The position numbers were made by a program, and so were the translations under genes. Below are positions 24,507 through 38,866 of a DNA stretch of 64,000 nucleotides, one piece after another (position 1 is the stretch's first letter; the number at the start of each line of letters is the position of its first letter). The stretch is from positions 37,962,115 through 38,026,114 of the forward strand of contig NC_134278.1 in the NCBI RefSeq assembly GCF_949628215.1, given 5' to 3'. The notes beneath the pieces are model-generated. The model did no database searches and was not told where the DNA came from. It saw only the letters and a list, made by a program, of their open reading frames with translations. This stretch comes from Phalacrocorax aristotelis (Eukaryota > Chordata > Aves > Suliformes > Phalacrocoracidae).

Positions 24507-27500
24507 GCCTATCTTCTAAAAATGTGTCTTTATTTATACATGCAGGGGTGTAGCTCAGTTTTTGAATCTGAGGGTAAATGATTAGCACAACGACTGCAAT
24601 GAAAATCAGTTCAGCTTATGGAAAACTACAAAAAGTTTCACTTGTCTTCTTTGTGAGCTGACATGTGCCTTAAATATCTTGTTGGTTGGGTAACAGTCCT
24701 TCATGCATTTGGCTTAATTTTCTAATCTTTAGGGCTTTGATAATGTTGCCTGTACTTTTGCCAATGTTTTAAAATAATAAAAAAACCCTAGATCATCCAA
24801 AAACTAAATACAAAACAGGTTAATGATGTTTGCAAACTTTGCCTGGCCTGTGCTTTGTGCCATGTGAGTTTAGTAACTATGCAAGTTTGAATTTGTAATC
24901 TAAAGCATGTAACTCTGACACTAAATAAGGAAAAAAAATGTGCTTAATGTTTTCAATGAAGTGTGGATGAATTTGCATATAGAAACATTCCCTGGGCATA
25001 GTTACATAAATAGGCCAGCTTAATGTCACTACAGAGTCACGGTCCTGGCTGATGTCAGCTGGAAAAGTATTGGAATATTACTTGCAAACTGTACTGGAGG
25101 TGATTTTATTGCCAGAAATAATATTGCCAATAAACTAAACTATACGTTCAAATAATATTTTTTATTCTATTATGGTATGTTTCATTAAGAAGCATATAGT
25201 TGTTTTCACTTGTATTCCATATACTTCTCTGTCCTGCAGCAATTGTACAACCTATAGTAAACTATCACATCATCTGTCTTCAGGACAGTAACATGGAAAG
25301 TTAGTTATTGTGTGTTCAAAACCAGTATAAGAACGTCTACAGAAATTCAGAGAAGAATGGGTGTGAAGCTGACTGCCACAACCTGTAAGAAAAAAGGACA
25401 CATCTTCAGTCAGAAGACAGACAACCCAACAAAAAGCCATGGAAAATGATGGTGTTATCAGCAATACTTATCCGCTTGCTAAAATTCTGTGAGCCAGGTG
25501 AGCAACCAGTGGTCACTGACAGCATGGAAGAGAGCTGCTATTCTTGCCAAAGACTTCCAATAAAATGAGAATTTTAATGCCTCAGGAGGATGTAATTGTT
25601 CTTCGCCCCTGTTGTAAAATGTGGGAGTATCAGCTACTGAGCAGCTGTCATGCTCCCAACAACTGGCTCTGTTTCTCTGTTGAGTGAAGTAACCCCTAAA
25701 TATATACATACATATGTACATAGATATGGAGTTTGTAACTCTTTGGGAATTAGATCTTGAAATTTAATTGCAAGATGTTATTTTACTGCTATAAACACCC
25801 ACCAGTTTTCCCCAAACTAGTCAGTCTTGGAACGATGGCACATTATTTTCAGGAAAAAAATGCTTATTGAGTTTATTTTACATTCCCTAAAACCAGTTAC
25901 ACGTGATCCTCAGCTGGATAGTGATGAGGAGGCAGTATGTGCTGGCTCATTTATGAAAGAAGCTGGATTATTGATGATAGAATATTATATGCCTCAGTCC
26001 CACCAAATAAGTGAAAAAATTCATCAGGAGACTTTTATGGAAAACAACTTCTCTGTGATTAATTCTAGAAAGCAGTGTCATTAAATTTTTCTGACTGATG
26101 CTTTCTTATTTTCATGTTACTTTTTAACACCTGTGCCCTTGAAGAGAAGAGCTGCTTTCTCTTTCTGTATACCAAACAAGTCAAAGGTCTTACCAATAGA
26201 AGATCTTTTTCACCTGACAAAGTGGTCTCACAGGATCTGTCACATGTTAATAGCTGAGAAATCTCAGCATTTACAGGCACCGCAGGACAGCCAGCACCGA
26301 CCTCACCATGCTCTCCAGGATGTAATGGCTACAGCTGTAAATTAAAGGCATCCCCCTCCTATGAGGATTCCTTTATGTCAAGGATAGACTAACTATTTGT
26401 CATCATTTTCCACTTCACAATGCCTAAAATAATGTGAGTGCTGTGCTGCATGCAGTCTGGCACAGCTGTGTTTTTCATAGCATGACACCAAGGATATGTG
26501 CTGCATTACCACATGGGATAATGTGGGAGGAATGTCCTACATGGAAGGAGTCAATCTTGGCGTAGGCTGCATCCAGGAACAGACCCTGGAACAAATTATC
26601 TTTTCAACTGTTTCTAGGTCTCCTTTTGGAAGGAAATAACTAGCTTACTCCAGAGTGTAGCCTGTGAGTAAACCAGAAAACAGCTAATCACTAGTATGGA
26701 TACAGATGCACCCAACTTCACCTTCAGTAGGACCAGACGTTAGGCCACATTTGAGCTCCACTGAGAGGATAAAGACTCTTTTTCTTCACATCCCCTGGCT
26801 TTGAAATGGTTTTGTGATTTTGTCTTTTTGATATTGCAAGCAGAGTAGCTTGGAGGAACATTAACTGCAGTTCACTATAAAAATGGTGAGGCCTACAGTA
26901 ATTGTGACTCTTTACAGTTTAACTCTCAGAAAGACAGACCAGCTGAGGAATAATCCCTGCCCTTCATACCAACAGATATCATTGCTGAAGGTAACATTCT
27001 CCTCTTAAGCTGAAATATTAGCTTATGTGGAAGAAAATTTAATAGCATAAGTCACTTGGACTTTGATGCAGGGTACTGAAAACTTCAGTCTACCTCTGTC
27101 TTTGACAGGGACCCATCTCCAGAGAGCAGGGTGTATGGGTGCTGTCTTCTCAGCAGCTTGTCTTGTTCATCTGCTGAATTGCAAACCAGCTGAGCATTTT
27201 TCAGCTTAGTCATCTCATTCCTGCAGATAATAATCAAGCCCAGAGGTCACAAATGCATGGGAGGGTCTCTCTTCCTGGCATGCAAGACTGGCCAGTGACT
27301 GCTGACAGAGCTGTAAGTGCTGTATCGCATGCCGTGGTGAAGCAAAGCGAAGCAAATCCAAACAGGTCAGCAGCACAGCCAGGAAAGCCTGAACTTTACA
27401 CTAGAGTGATCATTCTCTCCTTACCTGCCTTCACAGCACTCTGGAGCTCTGGAAGGTTTAAGCAGATCTTTGCCAATGGGCTGCCCTCAATGGTTACATT

Positions 27501-30090
27501 TACAGTCATATTTCTACTTTTTCCCACACTTCTTAGCTGAAGTTTTTGCGTCTTTCACCTTGGGACGGAGAGACTGGTTGGAGAAGACTCACTGGCACCC
27601 TCCCTCACAATAGTGTGTCTGCCACGTGGAGAACTCTCACAATTAAGGATCTCAGAAACAGGTCATGACAATCCTTCTCTCCAGCTGGAAAAATGCACCT
27701 AGAAGGTCAAAGAACAATGTTTTCAGAGCATAGGACTCACACCATCCTACCAGCACCCCTCTGGGATGCTCACAGATTCAGCCGGTGACTGCTCTAAGCA
27801 CCTGAAACACCACCCTCTGAGTGCCTTGGTCCTGGATCCAAACCTGATTCCTGTGCTCCTCCCCCTCATTAAATACACTTACCATCACTGTAGGGCTTCA
27901 TTTTGTTTATACCCTCTTCTCCTAACACCCAGCTTCTGTATCAGCCTTTGGCAAGCTGCCCACTGCTCCAGACCCGCAGTCCCTTGATGGCCAAGGCCTT
28001 GGCCAACCCATCGCCCCAAGGTGTTTCATGCTCAGTAGTTGCCTCTTAGGATTTAATGACCACCTTGTCAGGCAGGTCTCGTCAAGCCAGCCTCAACTGA
28101 CAGAGAGGTATTCATGACACAGCAATTTTCATAGTAGTAACTCCATAATAACTACATGATCTGAGTTTACTGAGTTCACTAAACCAACATGCTGGGCACA
28201 TTGTAAATAAACTGTTATTTCATCATACAGAATGGAATTTTATTCTCTAAGATTTGATTATGGTGACATCTATTCTTTTGCATTTCTTGCTTCTTAAAAC
28301 TATCAACTGATAATGTAAGACAACTGCCTTAAAACGCATAAGAGCTCAGGACACAACAATAGCAAGTTTCATTTTAACAGCTAATATATATAGTGTGTAG
28401 TTTCAAGTCAGGTAGTCACCTCAGTTTTAGTAAGAATGATGTCCCATGTCTGAAAACTCCTTGAACACCCTTTTCGTAGAAGCATGGAACCAAGTCTCTG
28501 TCCCAGGGTTACTTGCTTTCCATTTGATTTTATCTTAATGTTACAGGTGATTATCCAATATTAGAAGATAAATGCTATACTATTTCCTTCAAATACAGCT
28601 CTGTTCTAAAATAAAAAGGGAACCTGCTTTACTTCAGATTATGCATTATACCCATCAATTGCATGAAATTTTGTGGTTTGTTTATGAACTAGGACTTTAG
28701 GTCAAATACTGCATAAGTGTAAAAAACATGATGGGAAGTTGCCACACTGGGAACAGATTTATCTGTTCTGAGGAGCAGTGCGCATTTGTCAAGCTTTCTA
28801 CCCTGAGCAAAGCCGTGACTTAGTCTTCGACCTATTCTCTTTCAGGTAACAGATGTACATCATGGATTTCACATAACCTAATTAAGATGATTATGATTGG
28901 GATGAAATAGATTATCTCTTCTAGCTAAGACACTTTGTACTAGAGATATTAGGTTTAATGATGCAGAATACTGACATAAAAAATACACCGTTAAAAGTTA
29001 CCGTTAGCATTTTTCGTTTATTTTTTATTATTATTTTATTCTTAGTAACAATTGTACAGTAGACAAACCACTGGTTTGTCTCTTTAGCTGCAAGGACCAT
29101 GCAATTTAGCTTTTACTCTGTTTTATCCTGGAAGATGTCCTATCAGCTTTGGTTTGCAGACCATCTTAGTTTGGGAGCCAAGTCTACAGCATCCCAAGTC
29201 AAAGTCTGTATTCTGGATGTTGATGTTTCATCTTGGCAAACTACCTGTTTGTTTAGTTTCCAGGCAGGAACACAGGGTTGAGATAATAAGACCAATGAAT
29301 GAATTTTCTTCAGGAGAGCTGAGCTATCATTTATAGATATGTTCTGGGCTTTTTTGATCTCAAGCATCAAAATCCATTCTTGTAAAAACTGAAAGGTAAG
29401 AACACTTAGTATAATTCTGGTGCTGTTCTTTCTTTCTTCCTTTCTTTTTGACATATAGACTGAAGGAAAAAAAGCTAATGGCAAGTTTTTTGATTCAGGA
29501 TTAAAGCAACTATGAGGCACTGTGGACATGGTTTATGCTTATGATTTGTGGAATTTGTGGCTATATGGAAATTAAATTTTTTTCTTGGAAAGGCTGACAA
29601 CTACAATATATTTAGTTAAAACAGCATATGTATCTACTTCTTAATTAAATGCTTAGACTGACATTCCTTAAAATGGAAAACACATGCTCTTTGTAATTCA
29701 AATATATCCACATCAGGGCCCCTTCAAATGTGTTTTAAAAAGTTGTGTCCTGATGGAACAATGAATAAAAGAAAATTTCACCACCAGTAAAAGAGGTCAG
29801 GCTAACAGGAGTTCAGCTGTAACACTGTTCCATATGACTGTCTTTCACACAAAAGAAGTCACCTGCAACTACTCAGGATCCCAGGTAGCGCGCAGTGTAC
29901 TCCACAGATTTGCCAGCCTCATGGTCCCTCTGAGGTCATCATGTAGCTGTCTTGCTGGAGAAGCCCAATCACAGTTTCACTGAACAGCACCCTGTGGAGA
30001 TGCAGTTGACAACTCCGTTTCAACCACTCCTTGCAGCTTGGGTCTCTATAAACCAAAGAGTAGAATTTGCAAACTTCCAAGTCTTCAGTT

Positions 30091-30104
30091 AAAAAAAAAA
30101 AAAA
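30091..30104. repeat. Poly(A) run, A14
   Basis: An uninterrupted run of 14 A after CTTCAGTT. No recognisable retrotransposon lies upstream. Confidence 0.75.
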
Positions 30105-32549
30105 GCTTTACAATTATAGTAAAATGCCCTTGTATAGAAACTACTTTCAGCTAAAGATAAAACAGGTTAAAAGATGTTTAGTGTCCTGTCTGACCTCACC
30201 TCACCCTGAAGGCTTGATCCATCTAATATACAGGCTTTAGAAGTCTGTCCTCCAAATTTTACCTAATTCCTCTCAAAGTCAATGCTGAAACTCTCTCTGA
30301 TGTCAGTGGTTCAGATCTGTACCTTCCCTTACTCCGATTTAAGAACAGTAGGATGCAGGCAGCCATGGACTTCAGGAAACATGGGAGTCCCCAGCCACCA
30401 CAAATCCATGAAATATTAAATTAGGTATGGCAGGAACAGAGGAATAGGCATGATGAGTTTGGAACGGTAGCTCCCATCTCACTTATAGTGGACAAATTCA
30501 CTCATGGTACAAAAGTACTCATTAACGCACTCCTTTTTTCAAAACAAAAGTAAAAGAAGAATGAGCTATAAATCAGAAAAAGCTCCAAATGATGATTTTC
30601 CTCTTGAGCTTCTGCAACATCCCTAAGCTGGAAGTCATTGATTTTGGCCTTATGTATGTGTGAAATCATACAGTGCTTAAACATGTTTGTTCCACAGTGG
30701 ATGAAAGTCATATTTTTAAACAATGTGGAGCACTGTAACTGAACTCATTCCCAGCACAGGTTTGATCTAAGCTATTTTTCATCAATTGTGCCATTCTGAA
30801 AAACAGCTGATATTCCTTTTGACTGAGCTTATCAAGATATTTCTGAACCAACAGCAGCAATGTTTCTGTGAGCAAAAGGCTGGCTGTAGTGGATGCACTG
30901 GTCATTATCAAAAGCCAAACATTGAACCTTCAATACATCTTGGGGCTTCTCTTTGGAGCTGCAGTAAATTAAGAATCTCATTAATGTTTGTGTATATTCC
31001 TGGGTGTGAGAAACTGAATCATTAGTTGCACTCAGGAAAACAAAATCAGAATTTCCTTGAGTAGTTTGGTTCACGTGATGTTGCCTGCATTTTCTTAGGA
31101 ATTTTTCCTGGAAAACTCAGGCATCCTAACTCTCTTCAACTTCAGTATTTCTAATGGATTTGCTCCCAGAATAAGCTGTAGTTTTCAGATGGCTGGATGG
31201 AAAATTTTCTGTGAACCTGCCCTCTTATTGCTGAAGAATCTGGCCCATGAAGACTTTTCAACAGATCGTCTGTTTAGGACTTCTCTGTTCTCTCAGAGAC
31301 GAAAAGAACTGTTATTTCTGTTTTTCATTTTAGCTGCCTTGCCTCATAGTTCAAGCCCTGTTTCAGACTCTTACTGCAGACTTCACAGTGCCCTGTACTG
31401 AACGTAAAACAAGACAATTCTCAGAGAAGGAATTCAATGCCTCATGAGCCAATTTTATTAGGAAACATTTGCCTATCAATGTAATTATTGTTTCATATTT
31501 CAAAATGTCTTAGTGCAAATATTTTGTTTGAAAAAAATTTGATTCATCTTGTAAACCATTCCAGTGATATCTCTTCAACTAGAAAGAACTTACAGGACCA
31601 TATTTCCTGGTTCACCCTGTTGCAATGCAATTGCTACACACAATGCTAAGTCTGCTGAACTAGCAGCAGTATGAAAGCACTGCCTGTGATTGCTACAGAT
31701 CCACAGATTTAAATTCAGTCATGTACCTTCAAATGCTAGTACAATTAATACATATCAAATGAGACAGTGAAATTTTCATGGCATTTCCTCCAACCCTGTA
31801 CACATAAAATAATTTTCTCTTAGTTGAAGAAGGTTCTTGACTCATCTGCTCTGTGTCCCTACACAGTGTGTTTTTTCTTTTTCAACACATCACATTATTC
31901 AGAGTCGATTTTTATTATTTCATTGTGAATAGTCAGATCTGAGAACTTGTGAATGTCCTTTGAAATATAAGGTTCAAATACCATTGAAAGCATGGATGTT
32001 AAAAATCATAGTGTGTGTTGTCATTTCAGAAAGATGTTCTTCAGGCAGTGAACAGCCCAGCTTCCACTTGGTCTGCAGAATTATTTTGCAGTGCAAGCCC
32101 TGACAATAATTCATGCTAGCAAGTGCTTTCCTTCTGATCTGCCTTTGTCCCTGCTTCTAAGAATAATAAAAATGTAACATATTGATAAAGGTCAGATAAA
32201 TGGAAATTAGACCCTTCAGACTCTCACTGCAGTCAGGGTAATAAACTGGCAAACAAAACTCACTTTTACTGCACGATGTGTCAATGTCCTTTGATGGCAA
32301 AATGCAGATACCAAATAGTTACCATATCAAGCTACATGACACCTGAATGTGCTAATTCTGTCCCACCAACATGCAGAAGATGACTCGCATCACCTTTTTC
32401 TTCATAACACTGGTAAACCTGAAGACAGAGAATGTCTAATCCTGAACACCAATATAAATCATAATCACATAACCATAAACACTTTGCCTCCATATTTTAT
32501 ATTTTTCTACAGTTTGTTTTATGTAGGAAACTTTATAGGTAAGGGGATA

Positions 32550-32583
32550 TTTCTTTTTTTCTTTTTTTTTTCTTTTTTTTTTT
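32550..32583. repeat. Poly(T) tract interrupted by C
   Basis: A 34-bp run of T with three C interruptions. It is a simple repeat or polypyrimidine tract. Confidence 0.8.
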
Positions 32584-33733
32584 GAGGGTGGTGATGAAGG
32601 CTTTGGTACTGCATGATCATAAAGGATATATATATAACTTGAAATATTGTCTGCCATCTTACCCAACCGAGTTACACCAGTTTCTACTGATAATCTGAAT
32701 CATTGTTTGTCACCAAATATTTGCCAAAAATACTTTTAATATACTTCAGTCATATAATCAGAGGGTTGATTGTTCCATGCCCTGTGAATCAGATGACTGA
32801 TCATACACCAAGAATAAACAACTGAGAGTAGGGAGGACTCAAAATCAACAATCCATGAGCAACTGATAGGAAGAAAATTGTTGAACCTACTCAATGACAT
32901 GTTGTGATTAATGCATTTGTATGCATGATAAGCTTGCAGTTGTTTGTGAGTATGAAGAAGCATAAAGAACATTAATTTGTAATATAAACTGGTTCCAGGG
33001 AGCCTGTTACCTGCTGAAGTGCTAGATGTATCAAGAACACATCTTGAAAAGACAGACCTTTTATTTGAAGCATGGGTATGAACTATTTCTAGTACTGAAA
33101 ACATTTATTTTTATTATTTCTTTTAATTAGTAATAACTATACATTATTTTTCTGCAAGGTGTTACTTTTTATCTTACCAAAATAGATAAGATGTTTCCTC
33201 AACTGGTACCAAGACAGTTTAAGAAAGTCTCTGTGACTGGGTATACATCAGCAGGGCAGGCAGTCTGCTCCCCCACAGCCTGCCTTCGGTCACCACCTAA
33301 ACCTTTTTTTCATGCAAGTCTGCCAGCCCATGGCCTGCTCAGGACAAAATCACTGAGTGACTCTGGCCTTTGCCTTCCCTAGTGTCAGAAAGGCATCTGA
33401 GGGCAAAACTGTCTCAGTCCCTCCCTCTCAAGTGTTAATTCTAGGCTTTTGCACATGATAAATTCCCCCTATTTACTGCCAGTGATTTGCCCAGTAAATA
33501 CAGCTGCACAGCTGAGGTTAATGTGTTAATTCACTGAATTTTTTTCCAGGCACATCAAATTCCCCTGTGCCTTCCTGATTGTTCAATGTCCATTCTGTAG
33601 AATTAGCATGACACTGAGGACATGTCAGAAAATTTATAAATCCTCTTTATTCTGCAGAAAAATAAAACTACATTTGCTGATCATATCGATGGCTAGCACT
33701 ATAATTTCACCACTTTAATGAAATCATGGATGG

Positions 33734-33766
33734 AAGAGTCAACACAAGAGTCAATGCAAGAGTCAC
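33734..33766 (+). repeat. Short tandem repeat of AGAGTCAA units
   Basis: Three imperfect tandem copies of a unit of about 12-13 bp: AAGAGTCAACACA, AGAGTCAATGCA, AGAGTCACAAA. It looks like a minor replication-slippage product. Confidence 0.65.
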
Positions 33767-34148
33767 AAAAATAGATAAGTCCTATCAGCTAGCAATGCTG
33801 AAGAAGTCAGAGGCAAATAATGACCCTTTATTTCATTCCTTTATCTTTCTTCTTCATTTCTTTCTTTTGTAAATTTTGATCTCTTTTCTTATCTTGTTTC
33901 TAGCGGTCCTTCTGGGTTCCTTGTTTCCCTCTTGCAATCAGACATGGCTTATATCATGCAAGGACTCAGAAAATTTTTTATAAGATCAACCAACATTAGT
34001 AAAAGCATCCAGGAGCCACTTAAATTACTTGAAGACTTAAAATGAGCACTTTCAACACTTGCCTGTGAGAGGAAGAAGAGCCGTCAACAGAAAAGTGACA
34101 TAAATTATACAGTATTTTTTTAGTCTGCATTTTTTACAATGATCCAGG

Positions 34149-34168
34149 TTTAAATCAATTGATTTAAA
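34149..34168. repeat. Perfect 20-bp AT-rich palindrome
   Basis: TTTAAATCAA is followed directly by its reverse complement TTGATTTAAA. AT-rich palindromes of this kind also occur inside some amniote repeat families, but I cannot assign it to one. Confidence 0.8.
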
Positions 34169-34587
34169 TCACATTGAAATTATGGTCTAAAAGGAGAGTC
34201 TTAAATTTTCCTTTTACCATAGCACAGGGTATTGTGAAAAAGCAAGGCAACATAATATCTTAAACTATCTCCCATACTTGGGTATGCAAAAGAGGGATGA
34301 GAAGGAAGGAAGGGAAAGAAAAGTGTATGAGGAATTTATGAAACACCATCCAAATTCTGCAGCAGACTTTAATAGGCTGAACTTAACATTTCTGATACGG
34401 GAAACACAAACACACCTGAACCACTACATTAAACTCTAGGTGTTTCTACACTTGGAAGTGTCTCTGTTTCTTCATACAAGAACAGCACTATCTTCTTAAT
34501 CTGAACCCATGAATGGTTCAGGACCAATCCCTTGAATATTTGATTAATTAAAATTTCAACTAGCTACCAACAGAAACATTTGGTCAA

Positions 34588-34602
34588 ACACACACACACA
34601 CA
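34588..34602. repeat. (CA)n microsatellite
   Basis: Seven to eight CA units. An ordinary dinucleotide repeat. Confidence 0.75.
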
Positions 34603-37600
34603 AAATGTGTAGGGCTATCTACCACGGAAACTCAGTGGATACTTTGAACTATTTGACAAAATATTTAATGTGATGGGGAGTTTAACAAGTACTGCGCACT
34701 TGTGGACCTTCCCATTCTCCTCAATGAGGTGGCAAAGGAGCACCAGTTGCACATATTCTTCAAGTGCTCCAACCATTTGAAAGCCTGCTTTAGCACATCA
34801 AGAATCTGGAGATGCAGAAAGCCTTCAATTCAACCAAGCATAGCTCTTGGGAGTGTTTTTCAGCACAAGATCTAACAACAACATAGAATTACAACAGGCT
34901 CCAGGAATTTCTGAAAAACTGCTGGTTCTGCTTTTCTTCTGTAGCAGTTTAAAACTGGTGGGCGCAGCAAGTGGCCACAGTAGAAGCCACTAGCTATGGG
35001 AAATCTTATACAAAGTCCTGGGCAAGCAGAATATGATGAAGGATGGAAAGATTCTTTTTCCCAATAATTATTTTGGTGGCAAGTTGGAGGATAAGCACAT
35101 TTTACATGCATCAAAAAGGATACAGATGTACAAAAGCCTTGCTGAGATGTGATCCTATTTTAGCCTCCCTTGGTTCAAGCAGAAAGATCTAAGTGAAAAA
35201 TGGGGTTTTAACCACTTCCTGATTAGAAAAAGAGTGTAAATGACAAGAATTTTCTGAAAACATCTCATGTGGGGAAATTGCAATTATCCAGATTGCAAAC
35301 CAAACACTACCTGCATCCCCAGTGTGAGTCTCAGACTGCTCTGTAGACGAAACAGGCTATGAAAATGCTGCCTTCACTCTATGGTGTGCTTTGCAAAATA
35401 AAACCTCTCCTCTGTAGTTTAACAGGTAGAAAGGCAGTATTCTAACTGCATTTAAGCACATCACATAATTTTTTAAAAGTGATCACCAATTAAAGTGCTA
35501 ACTTCCTTTCATAGTGTAGGAGACAAAAAGTAGCTATACTTTTGGCCCCAGACTTTTTGCTTTCAGTGTGTTGGGTCTTCCTGGCCCAATTTTTCTACAG
35601 TCTTACACCCACACCTTTTTTAATTTACTACAATATGTTTATATGTATTTCTAAATAAATTCAAAAAGAAACATGAATTTTCGGGGGGAAACCCTTAATC
35701 TTGAGTACATTTCCTGTACATATTCTCAATAATCAATTAGGAAATTCACTCCTTGCCATTCTTTCATCACATGTTTGAAAGCCAACCAGGACAACATTTT
35801 CAAAAATGTTCATGTGACTGAGGGATCTAAGGCTCATTGATTTAGGGTCCTTTGAAAGTGTCTCTCCTATGTAGAATGAATGCCGTTTTTAAAGTTGATG
35901 AACTCTTTCAGTCATCAGTGATTCTAGATGTTTTATGAATCCTGTGTCCACTGAGAAGCTTGAGACACAGATATCAGTATTTCAGAATATAGTTAGAAAT
36001 CAGTTTTAAGCACCTCACTTGGAAATTTTTGGCTTATGTAGCTAAATAATTATTTTACAGCTGAAAAATAAAACATGCTAAGACCAGTCCAAAGAACAGC
36101 TAATCTTACACACCAACTCACTGATACCAAGCCAAGATTGAAGAAAAACCTAATAAAAAAGAATGACAAAATTTATAGGGATTTAGTAGGTCACACAGAC
36201 CATCTGCCTGCAAATCAAGGGCTTTTTATTACTGGCAGGTCATCATTGCTGTGAACTATCTAGCTTTGACCCCCTCAGAAGATTTTCTGTCACCCCCCCT
36301 AAAGAGGCCATTGCCCCTCTAAGCTAACATGATATTTTAAAATTACAATGTGGTAGATAAGTATATTGCACTACTTTGGGGGGGAAAAAGAATGCTATTA
36401 TAGAAAGAATGAATATCCTACAATTTGTACTTTCTACAATGATTTAATTAAAAATTGCAGTTTTGAAATGAAAAATTTGGACACTGGGAAGTGCCTTCCT
36501 TTGACATAAACCTGTTTTTTTTCCCTGGTCTGCAGCCTGACATTCATGTATAAATATGTCCCAGCATGGCAATTATTACTGTTTCATAAGGTACTACAAT
36601 TTCTAGTTGCATGTGTCCCACTTGGACTGGTCTGTAATAAAGCTAGAAAGCATTGAAGGGAAAGAGATTTTTTTATTTAACTTTTTGGCAGCAGCCTGTT
36701 TAAACATTGTGACTCAGAGCACCATGGGATCAATAAAAACACATTTATCTCTCCAGTTCCTTAAAATGAACTCTAATCCTACTTTCTGCATTTCCTGTTT
36801 GCAAGAGGGTGGGAAGAGATTCCTAGGCAGCAGTGGAAAAAAATCCCACAATTTTTCAAAACTTAATTATAGATTAAGAAAAATCAAGCTTTTATGGCAT
36901 TTTCAACAGCCATAAGAAGATAGTTCTGAGTTGTTAGAGATGTAGTTTTAGAGTTTGAATCATTTGCTCATAAATTTTTATATATAAAGAAAATGCTTTT
37001 GCACAACAGAAAATAAATGTGAAGCCAACAAACACATTGCTAAGAAAAAAAAACATACTAGCTGCTGACTATTGTAATCTTTCTGAGGTTTTTGAGTGAT
37101 AAAAATGAAGGTAGTTTCTTTTGAACCTGGAGATTCCTTTAAAACTCTTTATGTTGGAAAGACAACAGTGAGGATTAGGATTACCAGGCATTCTGGTATT
37201 ACAGTGAAGTAAGAGAGTAAGAGGCATCCTTGTCTGTAGGAATCTGCTGTGAAACAGAAATTGTACATTTTGAACTTTCCTCCAAATATTCTGTCTCAAA
37301 TACTTTGTGAAGATATGATAACTACTAAAATGAAAGAATATTTTCCAAACAAAAGGGAAGAGAGACTGTCCTTGAGCCAGAACTGCAGTGCAGAAGTATT
37401 GGGGTATGCCCACAGGATCTGCTCACAACTAGCAATAGTTCATAATTTAATTTGACATGCAGGTTGTATCAATTTACACACAAGTTTAAATCTCGTAAGC
37501 CACGATCCCATGGGATAGCAGAGAGGATATCCTTTTTGATATTAGACTAATTTCCAAGTCTGTAGAAGCAAGCGTGGCAATTAAAAGCAGTGGATTTGCC

Positions 37601-38640
37601 TCTGGCTGAATGCATGAACTCGTCATGATTCTATTATTAATTCGTACCTTCAGCAGTGCTGTCCCAGATTGATCTGCTGGAGCCAGGAGGTCAGCCTGAA
37701 CTTGCTAATTGGAAACAGAGGTCTTTGCCTTGCAAATGTCAGCTCCTTCCCACCTCTTCTCAATCCTCCACAAGCTGAATTTACTCAGATGATGTACCTG
37801 TGTACCCAATGATTTCAGTGTCTTAGCTTCTAACCTCCTTCACTCAGTAATTCATCAGTCTCCAGAATGGCAGGTTTGGTGGATTAGCTGACACAGCCTT
37901 TAAAATAAAGTCAGAGCACTGAATTGCAGAAATTCTTGAATCTAAACAAAACAGCAATTACGTTATCATTTTGGGGCAGAGCTGAACAAGTACGTTGTAA
38001 TAAACTACTGATTTGCTTCAGTTTTCCTGCCCACGGAATAGCCTTAAGATTAGTCCATACTGATGTACTTAATTCTAGATTTTTTAATATTATTATTTTA
38101 TTTTTGTGTGTGTGTGCAAATGCTTAAATTTTAATTGGTAACAAGGTGTTCTTTGGGAGTTCAATATTTGGCAGTCTAGTTCTTAAGATTAACTGAGATA
38201 CCGGTAAGTCACGTAGCATGTTTTCCTTCACCTGGCTGGATGAGACTACAGCCTTTTCCAAAACAAATATTCACACACACACAAATGGAAAAACAAATCA
38301 GATTATTAAAGACCATTTACTTAACATGTCAAATGCTCATGGAGGCTAAAGACAAAGTGACATTTGAAGGAAACAACCATAAAAATATTTATTTCAGTAT
38401 TCTTTTTCTCCATTCATCAAGACTTAATTACAATGGCAGAGAGGTAAAAAAAGTACTGCTGTTAAAATGTATTTGTGAATGTAAGAAATATTCATTAAAC
38501 AAGCACACCAAACTCAGATCTGTCAGACTGTATAGCCACTATATAAAATCAGCATGAAAACATCGACCACTGCAAAATTTCCAAAGAAACACACAAGACA
38601 TGGCAAGAACAATGGCCATTTCACCAGCAGTAAACAAATA

Positions 38641-38660
38641 CAAAACAAAACAAAACAAAA
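38641..38660. repeat. (CAAAA)4 microsatellite
   Basis: Four perfect CAAAA units preceded by related CAAATA. An A-rich pentanucleotide repeat of the type sometimes left by retrotransposon tails, though no element body is recognised next to it. Confidence 0.75.
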
Positions 38661-38842
38661 TACAAAAAAGTTAGTTTGTTGTAAGTCATTCTAGCCAAGG
38701 AATGAAGAGATGTCAGACCTATAGGGAGGCAGAAACAGGTCTGAGATCCAGACAACAAGGCTGAAGGAGCTGAGGACAGATCAGATCCCAGGTTTACGCT
38801 GCTGTAACTAGAAACGGCATCTGGCCCGACACTTTGTGGAAG

Positions 38843-38866
38843 GATGCCAAGAAAATTCTTGGCATC
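38843..38866. repeat. Inverted repeat, 11-bp perfect arms with AA centre
   Basis: GATGCCAAGAA, two A, then TTCTTGGCATC, which is the exact reverse complement. The arms are moderately GC-balanced, so this is less trivial than AT palindromes. It lies in a GC-richer patch (about 38700-38960) with no recognised repeat family. Confidence 0.85.

Noticed and set aside
24546..24620. tRNA or SINE A-box-like string GGGGTGTAGCTCAGT
   Set aside because: No B-box (GGTTCGAATCC type) follows at the right distance and no cloverleaf can be drawn.
29143..29529. 128-codon minus-strand frame
   Set aside because: No recognisable domain. It overlaps two plus-strand frames of about 60 codons and has no splice or promoter support.
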